DNA of 56,548 nt from Bacteroidales bacterium UBA5197 (GTDB lineage Bacteria > Bacteroidota > Bacteroidia > Bacteroidales > Lentimicrobiaceae): NCBI GenBank assembly GCA_002412885.1, contig DHVX01000009.1, forward strand, positions 1 to 56,548. The letters run 5' to 3'. The notes beneath the pieces are model-generated. The model searched no databases and was not told where the DNA came from. It saw only the letters and a program-made list of their open reading frames with translations. This document shows positions 35,288 through 42,857 of this stretch, in pieces. The position numbers were made by a program, and so were the translations under genes. The stretch's first letter is position 1; each line of letters starts with the position of its first letter.

Positions 35288-35749
35288 ATGAAATCCAAAC
35301 GATTAACTGAAATATCAAAGATTGATTTACTCCAAATCCCTGTTTGGGAATATTGGATGGAAAATGAAATTGAATTCATTTCACCGACAGATGCAAGAGA
35401 AATAAAAGAAATGAGCCCAAAAACCTACATTGTGTTGACAAACTTTAAGTTGGCAAATGGAATTGAGTTGATTGGATTTTGCTCTCCCCAAGATAAGAGT
35501 GGCTTAGATTACACCCAGCCAGTAATATTGACAGAAAATGGACTATTTGTTTTTTGGAGAAATAATGACTGGACAATTGCTGAGAAAGAAAAAGAACTAA
35601 AGAAAATAGGATTAAGATGGAATGAAATATTTCCAGTTGAATTTGAAACAATTGTAATGTGTGATAATGAATTTTATAAGAGTAAAATATTAGACTTTAA
35701 CACCGGAAATAAAACCCCGACAAACTACGAAACAACAGAAATATCGTGA
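35288..35749 (+). CDS. Protein of unknown function upstream of GNAT gene
   Basis: This soluble protein of 153 residues starts at ATG 35288; the frame is open to 35210 but those codons overlap the spacer repeat. It has a mixed alpha/beta profile with PVWEYWMENEIEFISPTD, KTYIVLTNFKLANGIELIGFCSP and GLFVFWRN. There is no signal peptide or known catalytic motif. Its TGA overlaps the GTG start of the acetyltransferase by four bases, so the two are translationally coupled and probably function together. The start lies 14 bp after a GTTGGAC word, an arrangement typical of integron cassettes. Confidence 0.6.
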   Translation: MKSKRLTEISKIDLLQIPVWEYWMENEIEFISPTDAREIKEMSPKTYIVLTNFKLANGIELIGFCSPQDKSGLDYTQPVILTENGLFVFWRNNDWTIAEKEKELKKIGLRWNEIFPVEFETIVMCDNEFYKSKILDFNTGNKTPTNYETTEIS

Positions 35750-36189
35750 AAATAGAAAAAATTACCGAAAATAAGAAACAGTTTCTTGACTTATTGTTAC
35801 TGGCAGACGAGCAGGAAAATATGATTGACAAGTATTTGCCTGGTGGAGACTTGTTTGCTTTATATGATGATGATTTGAAAAGTGTTTGCGTTGTAGTGCC
35901 GGTAAATAGCGAAACCTGCGAGTTGAAAAACATAGCGACATACGAGAAATATCAAGGCAAAGGCTACGGCAGAGCATTGATAAATTTTATTGCTGATTTC
36001 TACAAAAACGACTTCAAAACAATGCTCGTCGGGACTGGCGAAACGCCGCAAATCTTGTCGTTTTATGAAAGTTGTGGATTTGAAATGTCATATCGGATAA
36101 AGAATTTTTTTACAGACAATTACGACCACCCTATGTTCGAAGGCAACATACAACTTGTTGATATGATTTATCTTAAAAAGGATCTATAG
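35746..36189 (+). CDS. GNAT-family N-acetyltransferase
   Basis: This protein of 147 residues starts at GTG 35746 and overlaps the upstream stop. The acetyl-CoA pyrophosphate-binding motif A is KNIATYEKYQGKGYGRALINFI (R/Q-x-x-G-x-G/A form). It is followed by a beta-bulge strand, TMLVGTGETPQILSFYESCGF, where the SFYESCGF helix is the usual motif B. The protein transfers acetyl groups to an unidentified amine. Members of this small-GNAT group modify drugs, toxins, peptides or metabolites. Tight coupling to the unknown gene suggests a joint function. Confidence 0.88.
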   Translation: MKIEKITENKKQFLDLLLLADEQENMIDKYLPGGDLFALYDDDLKSVCVVVPVNSETCELKNIATYEKYQGKGYGRALINFIADFYKNDFKTMLVGTGETPQILSFYESCGFEMSYRIKNFFTDNYDHPMFEGNIQLVDMIYLKKDL

Positions 36190-36312
36190 AAATAGCAGGA
36201 ATGTAATATAAACGAAATAAAAACGTAAACCTGGGTTAAATGGCGTTTAAATGGTGTTTGAATAGCGTTTAAAAGAAGAAAAAACTGCGCTTGTATTATG
36301 GCTTGCATATTT

Positions 36313-36330
36313 AAAAAGTTGCTATATTTG
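36313..36330 (+). promoter_or_regulatory. Island promoter-like module, copy 4 (orphan)
   Basis: AAAAAGTTGCTATATTTG is the same 18-mer as copies 1 and 3, with a perfect -7 box. No intact gene follows for 400 bp. Confidence 0.5.
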
Positions 36331-36720
36331 GTATAGAGATCTGGGTTGCAGTTATTTTCACAATAGCCCAACAAGTCAGATTCAAATAATGTTGAATGTT
36401 TACACTCGTTGTAGCCCATGTCAGGACGAAACGCCAGTAAAGCCACTATGTTGAGTCTTGAAAAAAAGAATGAAACTTTTGGAAAGAAAATATTATTTTT
36501 GATAATAAAAACAAAAAATCCGGTTCATCACCAGCATAAAAACCAGGAGAGGAATCACCGGAACTACAACGCAAAGATTATACATTTATGGACAAAAATG
36601 TAATCTCCAGCTCACCGCGCTCCCCCGTCCATTTTCCGTATTCATTGAAAAAAACGTACATAGACACAGACTTACGAAATATTAAACAATAAATTATAAC
36701 ATGTCAAATAATCATTAAAA

Positions 36721-36729
36721 AAAGGAGGT
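36721..36729 (+). promoter_or_regulatory. Strong Shine-Dalgarno sequence
   Basis: AAAGGAGGT stands 5 bp before the ATG at 36735. It is a near-perfect match to the anti-SD of 16S rRNA. Most genes in this window lack any such site, as is normal for Bacteroidota. Confidence 0.8.
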
Positions 36730-36734
36730 CAAAA

Positions 36735-37226
36735 ATGAGACACAAAAAGCTGAAATTTGGTGTAGCACTCTATTTAGGACTTGGACTAACAGGATTGCAT
36801 GCACAAACGGCAGTACCTGCAGGCGGAGGTAAGGCTGAAGGAACGGGAGGCTCGGTAAGTTATTCCGTTGGACAAGTGACTTATACCACCAACGCCTCAG
36901 TTTCAAACGGCACTGTGGCACAAGGTGTACAGCAGCCGTTTGAAATATCAAATGTATTAGGATTGGAAGAAGCCATAGGCATCAATCTTAAGGCTTCGGC
37001 TTACCCAAATCCAACAACCGATTATCTAACATTGGAAGTAATAGACTTTCAGCTTTCGAACTTAACCTTTCAACTCTGCGATATGCAGGGAAAACTTTTG
37101 CAAAGCGGGAAAATTACTGGCAACCAAACAAGTATTTCGATGAGCAACTTTTTGCCGTCAATCTATTTTGTTCAAGTAAATCGAGGAAATAAAGAGGTTA
37201 AAACATTTAAAATCATAAAAAACTAA
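36735..37226 (+). CDS. Small secreted protein with T9SS type-A sorting domain
   Basis: This protein of 163 residues has a signal peptide (MRHKKLKFGVALYLGLGLTGLHAQ). A short Gly/Ser/Thr-rich stretch (PAGGGKAEGTGGSVSYSVGQVTY, TVAQGVQQPFEI) makes up the mature part, and the last ~80 residues are a T9SS sorting domain (LKASAYPNPTTDYLTLEV, LCDMQGKLLQSGKI, SIYFVQVNRGNKEVKTFKIIKN). The cargo portion is barely 60 residues. This type is found as multi-copy paralogs next to Lcl/FISUMP-domain proteins in Bacteroidota, as here: the next gene starts 5 bp downstream. The two are surely co-transcribed. Confidence 0.85.
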   Translation: MRHKKLKFGVALYLGLGLTGLHAQTAVPAGGGKAEGTGGSVSYSVGQVTYTTNASVSNGTVAQGVQQPFEISNVLGLEEAIGINLKASAYPNPTTDYLTLEVIDFQLSNLTFQLCDMQGKLLQSGKITGNQTSISMSNFLPSIYFVQVNRGNKEVKTFKIIKN

Positions 37227-37231
37227 ATATT

Positions 37232-38158
37232 ATGAGAAAGATAATCACACTATTTGCAGCTCTGTTTTTAACGGCAGGTGTGCTTGCTCAAGCACCCGAA
37301 AAAATGAGCTTCCAGGCCGTTATTCGCAACAGCAGCCAACAACTCGTTACGAATACACAAGTTGGAATGAAAATCAGCATCCAAAAGTATATATTAGGTA
37401 TTCCACCGACGTTTCAAAATGTGTACATCGAAACACATACACCCACCACCAACGAAAATGGTTTGGTCAATTTAAAAATTGGAGATGGATCTGTTGCTGG
37501 AGGAGTATTTACTGATATTGACTGGTCTGATGGTGAGTATTATATCAAAACAGAAACTGATCCAACGGGCGGTTCAAGTTACACGATTCCAGGCACTACT
37601 CAGTTATTGAGCGTTCCTTACGCACTATATGCCAAGAATGCCAAAACGTATAAAGTCGGCGACTTTGCGCAAGGTGGAATCGTATTCTGGGTTGACGCAA
37701 CCGGTCAACACGGACTTGTATGTGCCAAACAAGACCAAAGCTCAGGTGTCAAATGGAGAGGGGGCGGTACAGTTTATAATACAATGGCACGTGGAGATGG
37801 CCCATATGCCGGCAAGATGAATACCTCAATTATAATCTCTGTTCATGCAGCAAAAAATGATTTTGACAGTCATGCGGCAAGCATTTGCAATGAGCTACAA
37901 ATTAACGAGGAAGGAATATCTTATGGCGACTGGTATTTGCCTTCAAGACACGAATTAAACTTAATGTTTCAAAATAGAATTGCTATTAATAATACTGCGA
38001 CAGCACACGGAGGAAGCGGTTTTGCTAGTGCCTGGTATTGGAGTTCTACCGAGCACGATAGCGCCAATGCGCGGATCCAGAGTTTAGGCAATGGTAACAC
38101 AAGCAGTAGCGATAAGGGCAACGCTTCTTTCTATGTTCGCGCTATTCGGGCTTTTTAA
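37232..38158 (+). CDS. Secreted protein with Lcl/DUF1566 (C-type-lectin-like) C-terminus, possible DGR target
   Basis: This protein of 308 residues has a signal peptide (MRKIITLFAALFLTAGVLAQ). The N-terminal half (EKMSFQAVIRNSSQQLV, LSVPYALYAKNA) is a common Bacteroidota surface-protein module. The C-terminal half is an Lcl/DUF1566/FISUMP domain with GGIVFWVD, GDWYLPSRHELNLMF, YWSSTE and the closing YVRAIRAF. Between YWSST and YVRAIRAF the residues are mostly H, D, S, A, N, G, I and F. Nearly all their codons end in C or T and are one or two A-substitutions from AAC/AAT, the pattern left by diversity-generating retroelements. No reverse transcriptase or template repeat is in the window. Confidence 0.85.
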   Translation: MRKIITLFAALFLTAGVLAQAPEKMSFQAVIRNSSQQLVTNTQVGMKISIQKYILGIPPTFQNVYIETHTPTTNENGLVNLKIGDGSVAGGVFTDIDWSDGEYYIKTETDPTGGSSYTIPGTTQLLSVPYALYAKNAKTYKVGDFAQGGIVFWVDATGQHGLVCAKQDQSSGVKWRGGGTVYNTMARGDGPYAGKMNTSIIISVHAAKNDFDSHAASICNELQINEEGISYGDWYLPSRHELNLMFQNRIAINNTATAHGGSGFASAWYWSSTEHDSANARIQSLGNGNTSSSDKGNASFYVRAIRAF

Positions 38159-38160
38159 AC

Positions 38161-38238
38161 TGATTTTCTATTAAATCATTTAACCGCGAAGCGGTCGGTT
38201 TTTTAAACAGACAGGGAGTAACATCCTTGTCTGTTTTA
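38161..38238 (+). terminator. Three consecutive hairpins after the Lcl-domain gene
   Basis: TGATTT/AAATCA (38161-38166, 38173-38178), ACCGC/GCGGT with a GAA loop (38183-38187, 38191-38195, followed by CGGTTTTTT), and an 11-bp stem around CAGACAGGG (38206-38216) with CCTTGTCTG (38225-38235) followed by TTTATA. The last is a good terminator. The first two immediately follow the stop and could serve as the downstream hairpin of a retroelement target. Confidence 0.65.
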
Positions 38239-38241
38239 TAT

Positions 38242-38628
38242 AAACATAGAATAAGAACAAGAAAAAGATTAAGATTTAACCAACTGAGCGCTAATAAACA
38301 TGACTCTTAGCGGTCTGCAATTCTGATAGTATCGGAACCAGCGATTAGTCCCCGAAACTTCAGGATTCAGCTACATTTAGACTGGATAAATGCGGTGAAT
38401 CCCGGTTAAGCTGAATTTAGCTATGCTAAACTCCTCCACTGATGCGGCCTCGGTTGAATTAACGCTTTAAACACCTTTGAATTTGTAATTCAATAGATTT
38501 CGCCGGTTGTATAACTTTTCTACCTCCTTCGACCCATGCTTGAGTAGCTTATTCCTGCTTTTCAGTCACTCAGGCCATTAGGCTTCAGACTGTCTGAAAT
38601 TTAACTATAATATAAAATAAGAGTAATT
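38242..38628. other. Gene-free, strongly structured stretch
   Basis: No open frame is supported. The stretch contains several hairpins: CGCTAA/TTAGCG (38289-38294, 38307-38312), a two-tier stem GGATTCA/TGAATCC (38363-38369, 38396-38402) enclosing CATTTA/TAAATG (38374-38379, 38387-38392), TTTAGC/GCTAAA (38416-38421, 38425-38430), TTGAATT/AATTCAA (38477-38483, 38487-38493) and TTCAGAC/GTCTGAA (38584-38590, 38592-38598). ATTCAGCT (38365-38372) can alternatively pair with AGCTGAAT (38409-38416). It could encode a structured RNA or be the remnant of a mobile element. Confidence 0.4.
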
Positions 38629-39384
38629 TCACTTCCCAAAATCAAACAACAACGTATTTTTCAGATTGTAAGTTACCCGAGGCATTTCGGGCAATGGCTG
38701 GTTATCTGTGATATGCTCGAATTTCAGAAGGTATGACAGCCGTTTTGAAATCCTGAAAATCACATCCAGATTATTGGATAACCTGTAATCCTTAAAATAA
38801 TCAATCCGGGGCTGATAATATGTTGTATTGATAATGGTCAGGTTGTCATTTATCTTAAAGGTCAATGAAAGGTACGAACTAAAACGGTTATTGAATTCTT
38901 TCAATTCACTGATTTTAGATTCCTCATATTCAAACATATACGCAAGTCCTGAGTATAATCGGAAATTATCATATCCTAATATTTTGGATCGTAACCCTGT
39001 ACCGGCAAGCCCACGAAAGTTCAGATTAAGCACTTTATTAAACTGTGCCTGGGTAAAAGCTTCAAAGGTGTGTATTTTGCCAAGTTTGTAATTGTATCTG
39101 AAATGCTGCATTCCTTTATTGGAAAAATCATTTTCCTCCGATTTTATAACCTCATAATCTGACAACGCAAGATAAAGGCTTCGGTTGGTTTTGTATTGAA
39201 CATGCAGATTTAAACCTGTTTCCAGGAATTTTCGGGTATTGCTGATCAGATTAACCGAAACCTTTCCGGTTCCCGACCAACCTGTTGTATCTGTTTTAAT
39301 GCGTTCACGCTCGATATTCAGCACCTGAGCTTCGGTTAGAACCATTAACAAAAGGCAGAAAAACGACAATAGTATAGCTTTCAT
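38629..39384 (-). CDS. DUF481-family outer-membrane protein
   Basis: This protein of 251 residues has a signal peptide (MKAILLSFFCLLLMVLTEAQ). Amphipathic beta strands alternate throughout, and it ends in a terminal aromatic/hydrophobic strand (NTLLFDFGK). Motifs such as NLHVQYKTNRSLYLALSDYE, FTQAQFNKVLNLNFRGLAGTGLR and YEFEES-like FEYEESKI match the DUF481 (YdiY-type) family, which forms small outer-membrane barrels of unknown function. The gene is isolated, with a structured stretch after its stop and a terminator-bearing gap upstream. Confidence 0.8.
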   Translation of the reverse strand: MKAILLSFFCLLLMVLTEAQVLNIERERIKTDTTGWSGTGKVSVNLISNTRKFLETGLNLHVQYKTNRSLYLALSDYEVIKSEENDFSNKGMQHFRYNYKLGKIHTFEAFTQAQFNKVLNLNFRGLAGTGLRSKILGYDNFRLYSGLAYMFEYEESKISELKEFNNRFSSYLSLTFKINDNLTIINTTYYQPRIDYFKDYRLSNNLDVIFRISKRLSYLLKFEHITDNQPLPEMPRVTYNLKNTLLFDFGK

Positions 39385-39422
39385 TTTACAAAAGTAAAAA
39401 TTACAAAATACTATTGCTGAAA

Positions 39423-39455
39423 AAATTCCCCGCTGGTGTAAACAACGGGGAATTT
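39423..39455 (-). terminator. Terminator of the CoA-transferase gene
   Basis: AAATTCCCCG (39423-39432) pairs perfectly with CGGGGAATTT (39446-39455). Read on the minus strand it is followed by TTTTTTC. It lies 122 bp past the stop of the 39577-41079 gene, beyond a copy of the GCTCAGGATGACA repeat. Confidence 0.8.
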
Positions 39456-39489
39456 GTATGTGATGCCATTAAAAAGAAACCATGTCAGT

Positions 39490-39566
39490 CGTTTTGTCCT
39501 TCGTTCCGATAGCTATCAGAACCGCTCAGGATGACATCGTATATAATTAAAAATAAGTGCATTAAA
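39490..39566. repeat. Partial second copy of the 24.6-kb palindromic element
   Basis: It contains CCGATAGCTATCAG and CCGCTCAGGATGACATCGTA, then AT-rich DNA ending AGTGCATTAA. In reverse complement this matches 24735-24777 (TTAATGCACT, then TACGATGTCATCCTGAGCGG). Confidence 0.6.
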
Positions 39567-39576
39567 AAACATAACA

Positions 39577-41079
39577 CTAGCGTTTTGTAAAACAATCGCC
39601 CCAATTCACATTCCTCATATCGCCGGATTTTTCAAATTCAAGGTGCATCCCAAATGCAGCAGCCAGTGTACAAGGAGTATGTGTATCACCGGCCAGATTT
39701 GCATAATCGCGTAAAGCAGTTTTGTAATCGGGATGAACACAATTCTCAATGATGGCTTCCATTTTGGCTTTTGGCGATTTTGATCTGAGATCGGCAACAC
39801 CACGTTCGGTAATAACTACCTGCACAGAGTGTTCGCTGTGATCGGTATGCGAAACCATGGGTACAAAAGCACTGATTTTTCCGCCCTTTGCAACAGATGG
39901 ACACGTAAATATGGAAATATACGCATTTCGTGTAAAGTCGCCGGAGCCACCAATGCCGTTCATCATTTTCCGACCCATCACATTGGTGCTGTTAACATTA
40001 CCAAAAAGATCGGCTTCCAGCGCTGTATTTATCGAAATGATTCCGAGACGTCGCGCAACTTCAGGACTATTGGAAATTTCCTGTGGCCTCAGTACAATTT
40101 TATTGTGAAAGAATTTCAGTGTGTCATAAATGTGCTGAAGCTTTTCAGGCGAAACGGTAAGTGAACAACCGCTGGCAAACTTCACCCTGCCTTTTTCCAT
40201 CAGGTCGATAACGCTGTCCTGAATTACTTCGGTGTACATTTCAAAATCGGGAATACCTTTGTGTGCGCCGAGGGCCGACATTACAGCATTGGCGATATTT
40301 CCAACGCCTGATTGCAAAGGCAAAAATGAGGAAGGAATCCGCCCGTTTTTCAGCTCAGCAGAAAGAAAATCTGCTACATTTTGTCCAATCTGATCGGTAA
40401 TGGCATCGGTATCTGAGAATCCACCAACTTCGTCAGGCAGATTTGTAAGAACTATCCCTGCAATTTTTGAAGGATCAACTTTCACCACTTCCATTCCTGC
40501 GCGGTCCGATGGCTTGTAGATGGGAATTTCGCGTCGGTTTGGAGGATCTGCAACAACAATAATATCATGCATACCACGAAGAGCCCGTGGATGAAAAGAA
40601 TTCAATTCAATAATAAGTCTGTCGGCATATTTGCAAATGGTCGGAGAAATCCCAACCCCGGTGGTGAGCACAATTTCACCTTGCTCGGTCACATCGCAGG
40701 CTTCAATAATTCCCCAATTGATTTTACCCAGAAAACCATACCTGATATTTTGTCCGACAACCGAAAGATGAGAATCAAAATAGTCGGCTTTACCGGCATT
40801 AATAAGATTCCGAAGGTCGGGATTAGACTGGTAAGGAGTACGAAATTTGACTGCATCGGCCCTTGCCAGGGAACCATCAAGTGAGTCGCCTGTGGATGCT
40901 CCTGTAATAACGCCAACTTTAAAAGGCCGGCCAGCAGCATGTTCTGCTCTGGCCTTTTGACCGATTGCTACTGGGATTGATTTGACCGATCCTGCAGGGG
41001 TAAACCCGCTGAATCCGATGACATCATCATTTTTAATAAAGTCTGCTGCTTCTTCTGCTGAAATAATTCGCAACGCCAT
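39577..41079 (-). CDS. Acetyl-CoA hydrolase/transferase (Cat1-type, acetate/succinate CoA-transferase)
   Basis: This protein of 500 residues belongs to the Cat1/acetyl-CoA hydrolase family. It has GFSGFTPAGSVKSIP near the start, GVGNIANAVM, the catalytic-glutamate segment NTALEADLFGNVNST, and GIGGSGDFTRNAYISIF. Bacterial members of about 500 residues usually exchange CoA between succinyl-CoA or propionyl-CoA and acetate and do not simply hydrolyse it. In a fermentative Bacteroidota such an enzyme would link acetate or propionate/succinate formation to CoA recycling. The AcuI-like reductase gene is divergent from it with a 198-bp gap. Confidence 0.92.
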   Translation of the reverse strand: MALRIISAEEAADFIKNDDVIGFSGFTPAGSVKSIPVAIGQKARAEHAAGRPFKVGVITGASTGDSLDGSLARADAVKFRTPYQSNPDLRNLINAGKADYFDSHLSVVGQNIRYGFLGKINWGIIEACDVTEQGEIVLTTGVGISPTICKYADRLIIELNSFHPRALRGMHDIIVVADPPNRREIPIYKPSDRAGMEVVKVDPSKIAGIVLTNLPDEVGGFSDTDAITDQIGQNVADFLSAELKNGRIPSSFLPLQSGVGNIANAVMSALGAHKGIPDFEMYTEVIQDSVIDLMEKGRVKFASGCSLTVSPEKLQHIYDTLKFFHNKIVLRPQEISNSPEVARRLGIISINTALEADLFGNVNSTNVMGRKMMNGIGGSGDFTRNAYISIFTCPSVAKGGKISAFVPMVSHTDHSEHSVQVVITERGVADLRSKSPKAKMEAIIENCVHPDYKTALRDYANLAGDTHTPCTLAAAFGMHLEFEKSGDMRNVNWGDCFTKR

Positions 41080-41277
41080 TTCACTGTATTTTAACGGTTA
41101 TCAATAAATTAAGAAACTTTGGCTCAGAAATCATGCGGCCAATGGCATTACTTGCTGATTTTGTCTCCATCTTTGCATGCCTGAATCCGGGGCAAATGTA
41201 TGCATTTTAATATACCCCGGATAAGAAAATGCCAAACAAAAACACATGCAGATAGTTGTATATCAAAGCATTGACCT

Positions 41278-42303
41278 ATGAACTCAACCCACCAAGCAAA
41301 CGATCAGAAATTCAGGGCCATAGTGGTTACTGAAGACGAAAACGGAAGTTTTTCCTGTAGTATTCACACCAAAAAAATCAGCGAGCTACCAGCTCATGAT
41401 GTTTTGATCAAAGTGCTGTTTTCGGGGCTAAACTACAAAGATGCGCTATCAGCCAGCGGACACAAAGGAATAACGCGACGGTTTCCGCACACCCCTGGTA
41501 TAGATGCTGCAGGAATTGTTGTTGAATCGGCAGATCAGAAGTTTCAGGCAGGTGATGAAGTCATTGTAACGGGTTACGATCTGGGAATGAATACAAGTGG
41601 TGGCTTTGCGGAATACATCAAAGTGCCTGTGGGCTGGGTTGTAAAAAAGCCGGATGGGCTAAGCCTTGAGGAAAGTATGATTATCGGCACTTCAGGGTTT
41701 ACGGCAGCAAGTGCAATATTCGAAATACTGCAACATGGTATTCGTCCGGAAGACGGAAAAATCCTGATAACCGGCGCCAGCGGAGCTGTTGGATCAATGG
41801 CAGTTGCAATGCTAGCTAAAATGGGCTATAAGGTAATTGCTTCGACCGGAAAAGCGGAAGCCGGAGTCATTCTCAAACAAATCGGAGCATCAGAAATTAC
41901 AGGCAGGGAAGCAATTGACGACAAATCGGGCAAAGGATTACTTCCTTCCCGGTGGATTGCAGCCCTCGATACCGTTGGAGGGAATACGCTGGCCACTGCT
42001 TTACTATCTACCGCTGAGCGTGGATTGGTTGCCAATTGCGGAATGCTGGCTTCAGACAAGCTGGAAGTGCCCGTATTTCCATTCATTATACGTGGAGTAA
42101 GGTTGGTGGGAATTGCTTCTGCAGATACGCCAATGAGCCGGAGACTGGAAATCTGGAAATTAATTGCAGATAAGCTCAAATCGGAGCACCTCCATTCGCT
42201 TGCGCAGACCATTTCGCTGGATGAAGTTCCTGAAGCGTTGATTCGAATGAAAGCATCGGAGAATATCGGAAAAATACTGGTGAAAGTCAGAAGTGAAAAG
42301 TGA
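41278..42303 (+). CDS. acuI: YhdH/YhfP-family quinone oxidoreductase (acrylyl-CoA reductase-like)
   Basis: This zinc-free medium-chain dehydrogenase has 341 residues. Family words include FSGLNYKDALSASGHKGI, HTPGIDAAGIVVES, GDEVIVTGYDLGMNTSGGFAEY and the NADPH-binding ILITGASGAVGSMAVAMLAKMGY. The AcuI/YhdH group reduces acrylyl-CoA to propionyl-CoA with NADPH, protecting cells from a reactive thioester. Sitting divergent to a CoA-transferase, it may work in the same short-chain acyl-CoA metabolism. The last residues, VRSEK, are encoded by the first unit of a downstream simple repeat, so the natural C-terminus may have been altered. Confidence 0.88.
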   Translation: MNSTHQANDQKFRAIVVTEDENGSFSCSIHTKKISELPAHDVLIKVLFSGLNYKDALSASGHKGITRRFPHTPGIDAAGIVVESADQKFQAGDEVIVTGYDLGMNTSGGFAEYIKVPVGWVVKKPDGLSLEESMIIGTSGFTAASAIFEILQHGIRPEDGKILITGASGAVGSMAVAMLAKMGYKVIASTGKAEAGVILKQIGASEITGREAIDDKSGKGLLPSRWIAALDTVGGNTLATALLSTAERGLVANCGMLASDKLEVPVFPFIIRGVRLVGIASADTPMSRRLEIWKLIADKLKSEHLHSLAQTISLDEVPEALIRMKASENIGKILVKVRSEK

Positions 42304-42380
42304 AAAGTGAAAAGTGAAAAGTGAAAAGATAAAAGATAAAAGATAAAAGTAAAAAGATAAAAGTGAAAAGTGAAAAATCC
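42294..42380. repeat. Purine-rich simple repeat (GTGAAAA / GATAAAA units)
   Basis: About a dozen 7-bp units, AGTGAAA and GATAAAA, begin within the last codons of acuI and run to 42376. The same units occur at 44336-44395 and 44468-44512. Confidence 0.9.
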
Positions 42381-42397
42381 GAAACTGATTCGTTTGA

Positions 42398-42463
42398 GTC
42401 AGCGCTTGACTTGATCTTAAGAGGTTTTTGTATGATGCATCCTTAACATAGTTAAACCCTGAC
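42398..42463 (+). repeat. GTCAG hairpin element, copy R3
   Basis: Left arm GTCAGCGCTTGACT (42398-42411), right arm AGTTAAACCCTGAC (42450-42463). The interior has TTGATCTTAA and CCTTAACAT, which lengthen the imperfect stem. Confidence 0.8.
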
Positions 42464-42487
42464 TTGTTTGACGTTGATTCATGGGTA

Positions 42488-42554
42488 GTCAGCGCAAGAC
42501 TTGATCTTAACAGTTTTTTTTTAAGATAAATCCTTAACATAGTCAAACCCTGAC
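42488..42554 (+). repeat. GTCAG hairpin element, copy R4
   Basis: Left arm GTCAGCGCAAGACT (42488-42501), right arm AGTCAAACCCTGAC (42541-42554). It lies 24 bp after R3 in the same orientation. Confidence 0.8.
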
Positions 42555-42857
42555 ATTCCGATGATTTGGTTTTCGCATCGCCAGATAAGAAATCCGTTTG
42601 CACCTCATTAAATTAATGTGATTTTACACTTGCTGGCTGTTCGTAAGATATAATTTACGGATTGCATCCCGGATAATCAGACGATTTTCTTTTATAACCA
42701 ACACTCCATTAAGTAATTTTATTTTACACTAATATGAAATAATTTTCGCAAAATCCTTATTTACTGCTTTTTAATTATTCAAATATAACACGATATTTTA
42801 CTTGCTATTGCAATAATATTTTACTATATTTACATCCCCGCTCGAAATTCTAAATCA
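42555..42857. other. AT-rich intergenic spacer
   Basis: No gene or repeat is seen. ACTATATTTACATC near 42824-42837 contains the -7-like word TATATTTA, 20 bp upstream of the ATG at 42858. Confidence 0.35.

Larger units (their letters stand above)
36190..36734. other. Gene-poor stretch with micro-repeats and an orphan promoter module
   Basis: No supported gene is present in 545 bp. It contains three 11-bp units (AATGGCGTTTA, AATGGTGTTTG, AATAGCGTTTA) at 36239-36271 and the fourth promoter-like module at 36313. A 61-codon frame at 36418-36603 has no recognisable features. It may be the decayed site of a lost cassette. Confidence 0.5.

Noticed and set aside
36418..36603. Plus-strand frame of 61 codons
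   Set aside because: Lys/Asn-rich composition typical of AT-rich non-coding DNA; no homology is recognised. It might be a remnant, but this cannot be supported.
38159..38628. Template repeat for the possible DGR target
   Set aside because: I looked on both strands for a sequence ending like the YVRAIRAF codons and found none, so the template is not here.
42160..42603. Reverse-strand frame over the acuI end and repeats R3/R4
   Set aside because: Its sequence is produced by the purine-rich repeats and the hairpin elements; it has no protein-like character.
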